Source of the DNA: JABJGO01 sp963921245 | Lineage (GTDB): Bacteria > Pseudomonadota > Alphaproteobacteria > Rhodospirillales > Casp-alpha2 | NCBI GenBank assembly: GCA_963921245.4 | Contig: CAWUEY030000001.1 | Span: forward strand, 1,860,001 to 1,924,000 | Direction: 5' to 3' | Length of the DNA stretch: 64,000 nt | Shown here: piece after piece, positions 17,694 through 26,446 of the stretch | Layout of the letters: the number at the start of each line of letters is the position of its first letter | Numbering within the stretch: the first letter of the stretch is position 1 | Program-made: the position numbers and the translations under genes | Notes under the pieces: model-generated | Told to the model about the DNA's origin: nothing | Seen by the model: the letters and a program-made list of their open reading frames with translations, nothing else | Database searches by the model: none

Positions 17694-18284
17694 ATGAACA
17701 CACCAACCCACATGTTGATTGCAAGTGCCGTTCTGGCTCGTTCTCCGGACGATCCGGTCAAACCGGAACGGGGACATTATGTCGTTGTCCTGGCTGGTGG
17801 CCTGATTCCTGACATCGCCCTGTTTGTCATGTTTGCCTGGGAGCGGTTCATCAGGGGTACAACAGAAAGCGCCCTCTGGAATACCGTCTACTGGCAGGAT
17901 CATTGGCAGGCCCTGGTCGCCATCGGTAACTCGGCACCCCTTTACGGATTGATTCTGCTGGGCGGTATTGTGTTTCGAAAGCCGCTGGTTATCGTTTTCA
18001 GTCTGGCGGCCCTGCTGCACCTGATGTTCGACTTCCCGTTTCATCATGACGACGCCCACCCACACCTGTGGCCGTTTAGCGACTGGCGGTTTCACTCACC
18101 GCTTTCCTATTGGGACGTGAATCACTACGGGACCATGGTATCCATTGCGGAGTTTTTTCTATCCATGGCGTTGATCTATGTACTCTGGTGCCGCTTTCGA
18201 AATCTTCGGGTCCGGATTATCCTGGGTCTGACTGTTGTGACCTATTTCGCCGTGCCCACCTATTTCTCCATGATGATCGAATAA
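17694..18284 (+). CDS. Multi-pass membrane protein, YdjM/metal-dependent hydrolase-like
   Basis: This 196-residue inner-membrane protein has about five hydrophobic helices. It starts MNTPTHMLI and contains the metal-site-like cluster LLHLMFDFPFHHDDAHPHLWPF plus a late YWDVNHYG. The N-terminal THxxI and the mid-protein HxxxDxxxHxxD pattern are typical of the YdjM-type membrane-bound putative metal-dependent hydrolases. No activity is established for this group in my knowledge. The start ATG 17694 fixes the conserved N-terminus. The next gene begins 5 bases after its stop, so the two are probably co-translated. Confidence 0.75.
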   Translation: MNTPTHMLIASAVLARSPDDPVKPERGHYVVVLAGGLIPDIALFVMFAWERFIRGTTESALWNTVYWQDHWQALVAIGNSAPLYGLILLGGIVFRKPLVIVFSLAALLHLMFDFPFHHDDAHPHLWPFSDWRFHSPLSYWDVNHYGTMVSIAEFFLSMALIYVLWCRFRNLRVRIILGLTVVTYFAVPTYFSMMIE

Positions 18285-18289
18285 CCACC

Positions 18290-18925
18290 ATGACTGTATC
18301 CCCTGACCCGCAATCGCGTATTCACTCCGTTGAACAGTTGAATGATCTCTACGGTACACCGGGACCGGCCTCGCTGATCAAGGTTGCCGATCATGTCACG
18401 GTCGAATATGCGGCCTTTCTTGAAGCCTCTCCCTTTGCCGCACTCTCGACAGTGGGGCCGGAAGGCGTCGACTGTTCCCCCCGTGGGGACAAACCGGGCT
18501 TTGTTCGCATTACCGACGGCGGCAAAACGCTGCTGCTACCCGATCGCCGCGGCAACAACCGGGTGGACTCACTTTCCAACGTAGTGCGGGACCCGCGCGT
18601 CTCGCTGATGTTCATGGTGCCGGGTAGCGACAACGTGGTCCGCGTGATCGGTGAGGCATGGCTCAGTATCGATCAAGGCCTGCTGGCATCATTTGCTCTG
18701 GAGGAAAAATCCCCGCGCTCGGTCATGGTCATCACGGTACAGGAAATTTATTTCCAGTGCGCCCGCGCCATTGTCCGGGCAGAGCTCTGGAACCCGGCGC
18801 GTCACGTCGACCCGAAAGACCTACCATCAGCGGGGCAAATCCTGGCGGCCATGTCGAACAATGAGGTGGGTGGCGAGGCCTACGACAACGAATGGACGGG
18901 CCGCGCCGAGGTAACCATGTGGTAG
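18290..18925 (+). CDS. Pyridoxamine 5'-phosphate oxidase-fold FMN protein (MSMEG_1061-like)
   Basis: This 211-residue split-barrel flavoprotein carries a conserved sequence of the PPOX FMN-binding type: FAALSTVGPEGVDCSPRGDKPGFV, then LLLPDRRGNNRVDSLSNVVRDPRVSLMFMVPG and VIGEAWLS. This pattern matches the subgroup often named MSMEG_1061-family FMN-dependent PPOX proteins, which are F420- or FMN-binding oxidoreductases of unknown substrate. ATG 18290 starts 5 bases after the upstream membrane-protein stop. A longer in-frame extension to 18110 overlaps that gene and has no homology, so it is rejected. Confidence 0.88.
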   Translation: MTVSPDPQSRIHSVEQLNDLYGTPGPASLIKVADHVTVEYAAFLEASPFAALSTVGPEGVDCSPRGDKPGFVRITDGGKTLLLPDRRGNNRVDSLSNVVRDPRVSLMFMVPGSDNVVRVIGEAWLSIDQGLLASFALEEKSPRSVMVITVQEIYFQCARAIVRAELWNPARHVDPKDLPSAGQILAAMSNNEVGGEAYDNEWTGRAEVTMW

Positions 18926-19434
18926 AATGCTTTTGGCAACGCCCCACCATTGGCGTAAACAATCCGCGCAGAAACACAATCTGGTGTAACGCATAATCAC
19001 CGGACAGAGGTTTGATGATCACATCCTGTAACGGGAATATGGTGGTTCCCAGCAACAGAAACAGAATACCGGCCACCGGGCGCTGTTCCTTCTCCGGCAG
19101 ACAGGCGGTGGTCGATGAATCAGCCATTTCTATCTAGGGGCCCCATAAGGAAATCAGTGAAAATTTTCGGACGCCAAACGGAACTGACTCCCGCAACAAA
19201 CAATTTTAATTCATCGAGCCGCTGTTGTTTTTTTGTTGGACTTTTGGTGCCGTTTTTTGACTCTAATTCCCTGAATTAAGGGCTGAAGGGTGCATGAGTT
19301 ACAAAAACGGTCACAGGGCCTGTTTCTCCGACGACAGCACACGGACTTTGTGTGATGACATCGCATCGGGTTTGATGAGCGACATCGTCGACATCTATAT
19401 CTCGACACCACACTGGAATGCATAGGGCCCAGGA
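18926..19434. other. Degenerate intergenic region holding a transporter remnant
   Basis: About 510 bases without an intact gene. The left part (18957-19127, minus) is a DMT-transporter 5' remnant listed separately. The right part (19128-19434) holds a 43-residue plus-strand ORF at 19294-19425 (starts MSYKNGHRAC, preceded by AAGGG only three bases from the ATG), which I could not relate to any family. The region reads as decaying sequence between two damaged genes. Confidence 0.5.
18957..19127 (-). pseudogene. N-terminal remnant of a DMT (EamA-type) transporter
   Basis: From ATG 19127 the frame gives a start typical of EamA permeases: RPVAGILFLLLGTTIFPLQD, then a loop and LHQIVFLRGLF, that is TM1 and the entry to TM2. 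After about residue 57 the frame turns into arginine/proline-rich sequence that simply mirrors the end of the PPOX gene on the other strand. Real members have ~290 residues and ten helices, so about 80% is missing. The break lies just outside the PPOX stop codon, which suggests a deletion joined the two genes tail to tail. Confidence 0.65.
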
Positions 19435-19853
19435 ATGTCACCGCACGATCACATCACTGTTGGTGGCCCGGTTATGGAAGTGGTTCCCGACCGACCGCCG
19501 GCAAATGCCATCAACGTCATCCGGACCTGGCGAGTCACGGATGTCCGGAAAGCCAAACAATGGGGCCTGATCCGGGTTGCCCCCAGGGAACACCTCAAGG
19601 ACCATCTCATGGATCATGCCCACACCCTCGCCCATGGTATTGCTGAGGGTGCGCCGCTAGTCACCAAAGCCCCGGAAGACGACATGCGGCACATGGCCTA
19701 CGCTTCTCCGGAGGAGGCCCATCAGGGAACACCACGGCGGCGGGACAAAAAAGCACGCTGAAGACCTATCGGGACATGGTTCAATGGGACGATTTCAACG
19801 AAGGGCCAAAGGCCTTTGCGGAAAAACGTTGCCCGAAGCTTTCGGAAAACTGA
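19435..19853 (+). pseudogene. Enoyl-CoA hydratase remnant with internal deletion and frameshift
   Basis: The frame from ATG 19435 begins like a crotonase (ITVGGPVMEVVPDRPPANAIN). It then passes directly into the family's C-terminal third (RVTDVRKAKQWGLIRVAPREHL, followed by a helix like LAHGIAEGAPLVTKAP). The ~130 residues between, which hold the oxyanion hole and catalytic glutamates, are missing. After a frame change near 19740-19761 the last helix, WDDFNEGPKAFAEKRCPKLSEN, matches the crotonase C-terminal signature (EGPxAFAEKR) and stops at 19853. The remnant ends 5 bases before the acyl-CoA synthetase start, so the two were probably an operon for acyl-CoA metabolism. Confidence 0.75.
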
Positions 19854-19858
19854 ACGTC

Positions 19859-21958
19859 ATGACGGAAGAACACCCCCATCCCCTTTCTCACATGTTCGAA
19901 CCCCGCTCCATCGCTGTGGTCGGGGCGTCACCGCGTGAGGGGTCTGTTGGTAATGCCATGCTGAATTGTGTTCTGAAAAGCGGATACGATGGTGATCTTC
20001 ATCTGATCAATCCCCGGCACGAAGAGATTGTCGGGGTTCCCTGTATTCCCGATCTGGGCGATCTGCAAATACCCCCCGACCTCGCCATTCTCAATGTCGG
20101 AAGCCAGCGTATGGAAACGACGCTGAAACAGACCATTGAGGCAGGGGCCAGGGCCGCGGTCATTTTTGATGCCTGTCACGGTGTCAATAAACAAGGACAG
20201 GCCATCCTCGGCCGAGTCCGGGACATGGTGCGGGATGCTGGATTGCCGGTATGTGGCGGTAACGGGATGGGATTTTTCAATCTGCCGGGGCACTGTCACG
20301 CCAGCTTTTATCCCGGCGATCACCTGAAACCCGGCGGCATTTCGCTGATCGCCCATTCCGGGTCAGTGTTTACCGTCCTTGCTCTCAACGATCCGCGCTA
20401 CCGGTTTGATCTGATTGTCTCGCCGGGACAGGAACTGAGCACCTCCATCGACGAGTACGTGACGTATGCCCTAACGCGCCCAACCACACGTGTGATCGCC
20501 CTGTTCATGGAAGAAGCCCGAAATCCGGCGGGTTTTGCTGCCACGCTCCACAAGGCCCGCCAACAAGGCGTGCCGGTGGTTGTCTGCAAGGCGGGCCGAA
20601 CCGAGGAAAGTGCGCGGCTTGCGCAATCCCACTCCGGTGCCATCGCCGGCAGCAATGCTGCCTATGACGCCATGCTGGAAGCCTGTGGTGCCGTCATTGT
20701 CCGAACCGTGGACCAGTTAATGAACGTTTCCATGGTGCTGTCCCAGGGCCGCGCATTGCCTGAGGGCGGCCTTGCTCTGGTCACGGATTCCGGGGGCCTT
20801 CGGGAAACCATGATCGACCGGGCGGCCAGCCGTAAGGTGCCGTTGGCCGCGCTTTCGAAAGCCACGGTGAAGACCCTGAAGGACACTCTGCCCTCACCCC
20901 TTGTCCCCTCCAACCCGCAGGACTGTGCCGGGGCTCTAGTTGATGATTTTGAAGAGGTGTTTGCGGATACGATCAGGGTGTTTTCCGAGGCCCCGGAAGT
21001 GGCCATGATCGGACTGGAGGTAGACATCAGGGACGACTTTGCCTACTCGAGCCGCCTGAAAGACATTGCCCTGACCCTCCGAGGGCAAACCGACAAACCC
21101 TGTTTCGTGTATTCCAGCTTCACCCAGGCCAATAACCGGAAACTTGGCGACGTTTTTGCGGACAGGGGCGTACCCCTGATCAACGGCGCGGACGAGGTTC
21201 TTTCCGTTGCCGCGATTCTTCTGCGTCAGCGCGCTCTTCTGAGCACACTGTCCATTGACGATCCGCCAGCGGGTGTCCTGGACGCCACCATCATTAATCA
21301 ATGGCGTGACCGATTATCGGGATCAAGCTGGATTGGCGAGGCCCTGGGCCTGGAACTGATAGAAGACTTTGGCATTCCCGTGACCAGATCCGTTGCCGTA
21401 TCAGACGAGGCAGCGGTGATTGCCGGCGCGGCATCGTTGCGTTATCCCCTGGTCCTGAAAACCGCAGCACAGTCCATCGCCCACAAATCCGACCGGGGAG
21501 GTGTTGTTCTGAACCTGAAGGACGCCCTGGCTGTAAAAAACGCCTATCAAACCCTGGCGGCGGCGTTGGGACCCGAGGCTCTCGTGCAGGAAATGGTTCC
21601 GGCAGGTGTCGAGTTGGCGTTTGGCTGTATTGTCGATCCGACCTTCGGTCCGCTGGTCATGGTATCGGCCGGCGGCACGCTTATTGACCTCATGAAAGAC
21701 AGACAGATTGCACTCGCACCCTTCGGCCCGCGGCAAGCCCTACAAATGATTGAGGCTCTTGGGGTTGCGCCGCTGCTGGACGGTGTGCGTGGTTCGGCGC
21801 CTGTAGATAAATTTGCCATTGCTGAGGCGCTCTCTCGATTTTCCGTGTTGTGTGAGGCCCTGAAAACAGAAATCCGGGAAGTTGATGTCAATCCGGTCGT
21901 TGCCGGACCGGATGGTGTGATCGCCGTGGATGCTTTGGTGGTGACAGCCGGGGCCTGA
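19859..21958 (+). CDS. ADP-forming acyl-CoA synthetase (acetyl-CoA synthetase / CoA ligase family)
   Basis: This 699-residue single-chain NDP-forming acyl-CoA synthetase interconverts acyl-CoA + ADP + Pi and acid + CoA + ATP. Order of domains: a CoA-binding Rossmann domain (MFEPRSIAVVGASPREGSVGN, residues ~12-130), succinyl-CoA-ligase-like domains with SHSGAIAGSNAAYDA carrying the phospho-histidine, and a C-terminal ATP-grasp domain (~480-699: RYPLVLKTAAQSIAHKSDRGGV, ALVQEMVPAGVELAFG, REVDVNPVVA). The start is ATG 19859 because MFEPRSI normally lies near the N-terminus; the frame extends upstream into the hydratase remnant. Substrate is not predictable. Confidence 0.92.
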   Translation: MTEEHPHPLSHMFEPRSIAVVGASPREGSVGNAMLNCVLKSGYDGDLHLINPRHEEIVGVPCIPDLGDLQIPPDLAILNVGSQRMETTLKQTIEAGARAAVIFDACHGVNKQGQAILGRVRDMVRDAGLPVCGGNGMGFFNLPGHCHASFYPGDHLKPGGISLIAHSGSVFTVLALNDPRYRFDLIVSPGQELSTSIDEYVTYALTRPTTRVIALFMEEARNPAGFAATLHKARQQGVPVVVCKAGRTEESARLAQSHSGAIAGSNAAYDAMLEACGAVIVRTVDQLMNVSMVLSQGRALPEGGLALVTDSGGLRETMIDRAASRKVPLAALSKATVKTLKDTLPSPLVPSNPQDCAGALVDDFEEVFADTIRVFSEAPEVAMIGLEVDIRDDFAYSSRLKDIALTLRGQTDKPCFVYSSFTQANNRKLGDVFADRGVPLINGADEVLSVAAILLRQRALLSTLSIDDPPAGVLDATIINQWRDRLSGSSWIGEALGLELIEDFGIPVTRSVAVSDEAAVIAGAASLRYPLVLKTAAQSIAHKSDRGGVVLNLKDALAVKNAYQTLAAALGPEALVQEMVPAGVELAFGCIVDPTFGPLVMVSAGGTLIDLMKDRQIALAPFGPRQALQMIEALGVAPLLDGVRGSAPVDKFAIAEALSRFSVLCEALKTEIREVDVNPVVAGPDGVIAVDALVVTAGA

Positions 21959-22118
21959 TTCTCCAGAGGTTTGGCGCGATCCGTGTCGCCGACATGGACA
22001 TCGCCGACACGGACGGGGGAATGGGCGGGTGCAGTAACGGCTGCAAAGGTGCTCCGTTCAACATTCTGAATACCCTGTTGAAAACGCAACGGGGCTCCTT
22101 TGTTGACCGCCGAATGGG

Positions 22119-23189
22119 CTAACTCCCGGTATTTTCCGCCCTGATCCAGTCAATCCACCGCCCGTGATAATCCGCATTGGCCAGGTGGCACGTATTGCCG
22201 TCACCGGGCTTTCCTGACCATACGCGCATTTCCAGCCGGGTATGAACAGGACTACCGTGTCCTTCCATACCCAGCAATACAACGGGACCTGTAGGTGTCG
22301 CCGCCTGCCCGGCCCGTTCAAAGGTCATGACAATTCCTGCCTGTGTTTCAGGTGGCAGATACTGCCAGACAACCGTATGAAAAAAGACGTGCACCCGGCC
22401 CTCTTCACGATGTGCCAACCGTTCCGGCACCCAGGTTGCGGCGTCCTGCGGACGAACATCGGGTGGATTGTCGCGAAACAGCGCCATTGCGCCACTCATT
22501 CTCTCATGCCGGTCCCTCTGATCCGGCCAGACGTAGCCCCGCAGGCGCAGGGCCTGTTGCGGATTGCGGGGATCCAGCGGGTTCAGGTCACACCCCATCC
22601 GCGACGCGACGTGAGGCATTGCCGCCGGGATCGGTAAGGGTGAGCGAACCTCGGGTCTAACCAAAACGGGCGAGCGTGCATTGCCTACCGTCTGGTCTCC
22701 GTAACGATAACGGAAATCCATCAGCTGCAGGGTCAGTCCGGCACTCGTGCCAATTTCGTAGAGCGCCAGCGGCAAATCGAACCGTTCCGATAACACCGCA
22801 AGGGCGGGCATGATTATCCCGGCCCGCGCGACCTCATTGGTTTGTGGGGGCGAGTCCAGCCAGGAAAGAATATGACGTTCATGACGAACAAATGCCTGTT
22901 CTACCATTACCCATAAATCATCGGGATACTGAGCGTCGCCCGAGGGCGGATAGACCGCCTTCAGGGCATCATCCTGATCGTCCAGTACCAGCGCATGCAA
23001 TGCCCCGGCGACGCGCAGCCCCAGTGCATCCGTACCGGGATCGGACGGCCAACCCATAAGCCTACGCCCGACCGCGGTGTCCGATGACAGGTTCCGGGAA
23101 ATGCCATACAGCAATCGCGCCGTAAAAGGCGAACCCATACGCTCACAGATATTCGCCTGACTTGAAAAATGATCCTGAATACCGGACAT
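22119..23189 (-). CDS. DUF2332 family protein
   Basis: This 356-residue soluble protein shows the DUF2332 pattern: an N-terminal HFSSQANICERMGSPFTARLL segment, the central LYEIGTSAGLTLQLMDFRYRYG, which resembles a SAM-methyltransferase glycine loop, and late VHVFFHTVVWQYLP. The family has no established function; the EIGTSAG stretch suggests a methyltransferase-like fold, an inference. I start at ATG 23189 because conserved sequence begins there; the frame extends to 23258 with a low-complexity leader. It is divergent from the exported protein at 23275. Confidence 0.85.
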   Translation of the reverse strand: MSGIQDHFSSQANICERMGSPFTARLLYGISRNLSSDTAVGRRLMGWPSDPGTDALGLRVAGALHALVLDDQDDALKAVYPPSGDAQYPDDLWVMVEQAFVRHERHILSWLDSPPQTNEVARAGIIMPALAVLSERFDLPLALYEIGTSAGLTLQLMDFRYRYGDQTVGNARSPVLVRPEVRSPLPIPAAMPHVASRMGCDLNPLDPRNPQQALRLRGYVWPDQRDRHERMSGAMALFRDNPPDVRPQDAATWVPERLAHREEGRVHVFFHTVVWQYLPPETQAGIVMTFERAGQAATPTGPVVLLGMEGHGSPVHTRLEMRVWSGKPGDGNTCHLANADYHGRWIDWIRAENTGS

Positions 23190-23274
23190 AACCCCGAATT
23201 CCTGTTTCCCGTACTCGCCTTCCGTCACCAAGGTATTGTAAGGTGGCGGCGATAACAATCATGAGAACCATTTT

Positions 23275-24321
23275 ATGAGAACCAAGGTTTTTCTGGTTTT
23301 AGCCCTGTGCGTGTTGTTCGCACCACAGGCCGGTTATTCGTCGTCCCTGACCGGACAGGACGACACGGACTTTCAAAACGCCGTTGATCTGTGGCTTGCG
23401 GACGACGACAGAAACAGTCTGGCTAATCTAGCGGTTCTGGCCGCCCGTGGAAACCGCGCCGCCAGGTTATTGCTGGCCCGTATCGAAGGTACGGACCGGG
23501 CGGCTTCGCCGTTTATGCGATCGCTGTCAAGAACCGAAAGGCTGGATATCTATCGCCCACCCAAGTCCAGCGGCGCATTCTATTCAAGCTGGCTCCGCGA
23601 AGAGAGCAAGGCCGGAAACGAACTGGCAGATGCCTTTCTGGTCAGTGGTGCCCTTGGCATCAACATTGACGGGATTGATCACCTGTTTCATCTGGGCGAG
23701 CCGGAAGCCGCAGAGCACATGATCCGCAAAATTGCTACCGATGGCGGTAACGAGCAGCGCAAAAAAGTTCTCGCCCTGATCGGTGAGACACACGAACTGA
23801 CGCCCTATGTCTCCGCGTTTCTCACCATGCATGAGGGCCCAACCACGGGGCTCGCGGCATTGAGGTATATGTTGGGCAAAAATGGCTCAACGCTCTCCCT
23901 TGATGATCCTGGTACGCGGGCCGCCGCCCGGTTTGCCGATATCGGATACCAGGCGGGCAGACACGCGTTTTTCTATACCCCCGACAATCCCTACTTCATG
24001 GCCATTGCTGAGTGGGTTCTATCAACCGGAATTGCGTCACCGCTGGCACGTGTGTGTCGGCAGGCTTGCGCCCCCGAAGCGCTATCCGGGTGTGCGAACC
24101 TGGCGTTCGGACTCATGGGCGGTTATTACGAAATCATTCGTCTCGACAGTCCTCTGGAATCGGTGATCCCGCAGGACATATTCCTCAACAGTGCCCGGGC
24201 CACAGGGATGGTCTTGCGCAAGATGATCAGTTTTCGCGCTGAACAGGGCGATCCTGTATTCACGGAGGCGGCATTGAAGTCGAAAAGCCGGTGTCTGGCG
24301 AGCGTGCTTCTCGCCCCGTAA
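23275..24321 (+). CDS. Exported helical protein of unknown function
   Basis: This 348-residue protein has a signal peptide (MRTKVFLVLALCVLFAPQAGYSS, cleavage near 22). The mature part is helical, with repeated Ala/Leu-rich helices (NSLANLAVLAARGNRAARLLLARI; AEHMIRKIATDGG) reminiscent of Sel1/TPR-like solenoids, but I cannot assign a named family. Three clustered cysteines in the C-terminal third (RVCRQACAPEALSGCANLAFG) could form disulfides in the periplasm. It stands alone, 17 bases of 5' spacing from the divergent DUF2332 frame. Confidence 0.75.
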   Translation: MRTKVFLVLALCVLFAPQAGYSSSLTGQDDTDFQNAVDLWLADDDRNSLANLAVLAARGNRAARLLLARIEGTDRAASPFMRSLSRTERLDIYRPPKSSGAFYSSWLREESKAGNELADAFLVSGALGINIDGIDHLFHLGEPEAAEHMIRKIATDGGNEQRKKVLALIGETHELTPYVSAFLTMHEGPTTGLAALRYMLGKNGSTLSLDDPGTRAAARFADIGYQAGRHAFFYTPDNPYFMAIAEWVLSTGIASPLARVCRQACAPEALSGCANLAFGLMGGYYEIIRLDSPLESVIPQDIFLNSARATGMVLRKMISFRAEQGDPVFTEAALKSKSRCLASVLLAP

Positions 24322-24607
24322 CTGTTATTGGTTTTTTCCTCTTTTCGGACCCATACACACGCGAATTTCATTAGGCTCCAGACGCGGGCCCTGATACGGT
24401 TTTGCATGATCGACAGCCCGGCACAGTATGCGCGCAGGGGCGAACCGGCCTTCCGTTTCAAGGGGCGGCACGTTCTGTTGGGCATGATTTGTATTGGTGC
24501 CGCCCGGCCCTCCATCGCCGCCTATCGCACCATCCTCGGTTATTTCCAGCGTTATTTCTCTAACTTCGAGACCTTCCGCTATTTCCCGGAATGCCCGGAA
24601 ATGGTTG

Positions 24608-24694
24608 TGGTGCGGGCGGCCGGACTTGAACCGGCAAGGCTCTTAAGCCGAGGGATTTTAAGTCCCTTGTGTTTACCAATTTCACCACGCCCGC
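24608..24694 (-). tRNA. tRNA-Leu (anticodon UAA)
   Basis: On the minus strand an 87-nt cloverleaf reads GCGGGCG ... CGCCCGC with a 7-bp acceptor stem, discriminator A and an encoded CCA (24610-24608). The anticodon loop CTTAAAA gives UAA. The T-arm loop GGTTCAAGTCC and a long variable arm (GGCTTAAGAGCC region) fit a class II tRNA-Leu. Minus-strand CinA-type and mutT-argJ genes lie upstream of it. Confidence 0.97.
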
Positions 24695-24789
24695 ACAGAA
24701 CACCAGGAGATGCGAAAACCGGACAGCAGGACAGCATATCTACCCGGCAGCGGGCGGAACGTCCACCGTATTGATCGGGAAATCCGGTC

Positions 24790-25614
24790 TTATGGCACGT
24801 CGTCGGGATCGCCGACGGCGACAGAGAGCCTAGACTTACTGGGCGTGGCGGCGGCATCGTCCTCGACGGGTTCCGAGCCCAGATCGCGGATCATCTGGCG
24901 CACCGCATGGGCGGCCTGGTCCAGAAGGTCCGGATCCGGTGAGCGCAGCACCAGATTGGCCCCCAGAACATTTTTGCGGAAAAACGGATAACTGCCCATA
25001 TCCACGTCGGGAAAGCGGTCCTGAAGCCTGCCCAGCGGCCCGGCAAAGGTGCCTTCCGGCAGGTGCGAGGTTATGGAGACCGACAGCACCGGATCGCCAC
25101 CCGAAAGGCGGTGTTTGGCGCCCTCGAACATTTCCCGCATGATGCGCGGCACGCCGGGCAGTACGAACACATTGTCGAGCTGAAACCCCGGAGCGCGGCT
25201 GACCGGGTTGTTGATGAGGATGGCACCCTCGGGCATGTCGGCCATGGAGAGGCGCTCTTCGGTGATGTCTTCCGGACGGTAGAAGGCACGCAGGATAGCC
25301 TCGGCCTCCGCATTGCGGCCAAACGGTACGCCAAAGGCCTTGGCGACACAGGCCGAGGTAATATCATCGTGGGTCGGCCCGATTCCCCCGGTGGTCAGCA
25401 CGTAATCGTAGGTTTTGCGGGAGAAATTGACCGCATTGACGATGACATCCACATCGTCGGGAATCATTCGTGCTTCCTTGACCCGGATGCCGATATCGTT
25501 GAGGCCCGACGCCAGATAGTTGAGGTTCACGTCCTGGGTCCGGCCCGACAGTATTTCGTTGCCGATTACCAGCACACTGGCGCTAACGATTCTAGAACGG
25601 CTCTTTTCGATCAT
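24790..25614 (-). CDS. CinA-type molybdopterin-binding (MoCF) domain protein
   Basis: This 274-residue protein has the MoCF fold of CinA's N-terminal half: ASVLVIGNEILSGRTQDVNLNYLASGL, the TTGGIGPTHDDIT loop, and VFVLPGVPRIMREMF. The C-terminal pyridine-nucleotide amidohydrolase domain of full CinA (~160 residues) is absent; instead there is a short acidic tail. Such stand-alone proteins are labelled competence/damage-inducible protein A. Related MoCF proteins include FAD- or ADP-ribose-type pyrophosphatases; the activity here is unverified. Confidence 0.9.
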   Translation of the reverse strand: MIEKSRSRIVSASVLVIGNEILSGRTQDVNLNYLASGLNDIGIRVKEARMIPDDVDVIVNAVNFSRKTYDYVLTTGGIGPTHDDITSACVAKAFGVPFGRNAEAEAILRAFYRPEDITEERLSMADMPEGAILINNPVSRAPGFQLDNVFVLPGVPRIMREMFEGAKHRLSGGDPVLSVSITSHLPEGTFAGPLGRLQDRFPDVDMGSYPFFRKNVLGANLVLRSPDPDLLDQAAHAVRQMIRDLGSEPVEDDAAATPSKSRLSVAVGDPDDVP

Positions 25615-25971
25615 GCCCGGCCCTTAAACAGCAACACCTCCATGAGGGACCATTCGGGCCCACGGGTCAAGCGACGTGGGCAAGAAAAAACGGCCCTGCT
25701 CTCGCACCCGCACGGTGTGGCTCAGGGACGATACGCTGGGACAACTTCTGAAAGACCGCAGAGCGGATCACGTTCGGGCGTCCATTGGGTTGAACCGGTT
25801 CGGGCGCGCTTATCAGGTTTGGTTAACAATTTTCAGGACGTTTACAGCCATGATGAAGGCTGTAGTCACGGGTTCCGTAAGGCAGTACTACCATCCGGGA
25901 TGGCGCCCGGGATACCCTCCGCATTCATGCTGATCCGGTTGCCCGAAAATCGGCGGGCGCGGGCTGAAGAC
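25615..25971. other. Intergenic, no gene recognised
   Basis: A 357-base gap between the CinA-type gene and mutT. An 85-codon plus-strand ORF (25676-25933) from GTG is open but has no recognisable family, is very rich in Arg, and runs antisense to a minus-strand operon, so I treat it as chance. A 5-bp CAGCC...GGCTG hairpin near 25847 is too weak to interpret. Confidence 0.35.
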
Positions 25972-26439
25972 TCAGATCAAGTCCCGTAAGACGGCAACCA
26001 ACGGTGCATCGGCTGGTGGCATGGGAAAATCGCCCATACGTACGGGACGAACCCACCGGGTCGCCTGCCCTTCTTGGGGGACAATGTCACCCTTCCACAC
26101 TCGGCAGGCAAACAGGGGCATCAGGAGATGAAAGTCTTCGTACGTGTGGCTGGCAAAGGCAATCGGGGCCAGACAACTGGATGTGACATCAATACCCAGT
26201 TCCTCCTTCAACTCACGAATCAGGGTCTGTTCCGGGGTTTCACCCCGTTCAACCTTGCCGCCCGGAAACTCCCACAGTCCTGCCATGGACTTACCTTCGG
26301 GTCTCTGGCTCAGCAGCACCCGCCCATCAACATCGACCAGGGCGGCGGCGCTCACCAACACGATGGGCAGTTTAGAGATCGCCTCCCAGTTGTCGGGCCG
26401 CCAGCATCCGGTACCCGGTTCATCGCTTTCCGGAGCCAC
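25972..26439 (-). CDS. mutT: 8-oxo-dGTP diphosphatase (MutT, Nudix)
   Basis: This 155-residue Nudix hydrolase removes oxidised purine nucleotides from the pool. The Nudix box is complete: GGKVERGETPEQTLIRELKEELG, with the metal-binding RExxEE glutamates. RVLLSQRPEGKSMAGLWEFPGG is the classical MutT lead-in. The start codon is GTG 26439, lying 7 bases after the argJ stop with GAGGG upstream, so the pair is co-transcribed. The argJ-mutT pairing is common in alphaproteobacteria. Confidence 0.93.
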   Translation of the reverse strand: MAPESDEPGTGCWRPDNWEAISKLPIVLVSAAALVDVDGRVLLSQRPEGKSMAGLWEFPGGKVERGETPEQTLIRELKEELGIDVTSSCLAPIAFASHTYEDFHLLMPLFACRVWKGDIVPQEGQATRWVRPVRMGDFPMPPADAPLVAVLRDLI

Positions 26440-26446
26440 AGGACCC

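Noticed and set aside
24328..24774. 148-codon plus-strand ORF
   Set aside because: It crosses the tRNA-Leu gene on the opposite strand, so a protein here is not credible.
25676..25933. 85-codon plus-strand ORF between the CinA-type gene and mutT
   Set aside because: Arg-rich, unrelated to known families, antisense to a minus-strand block.
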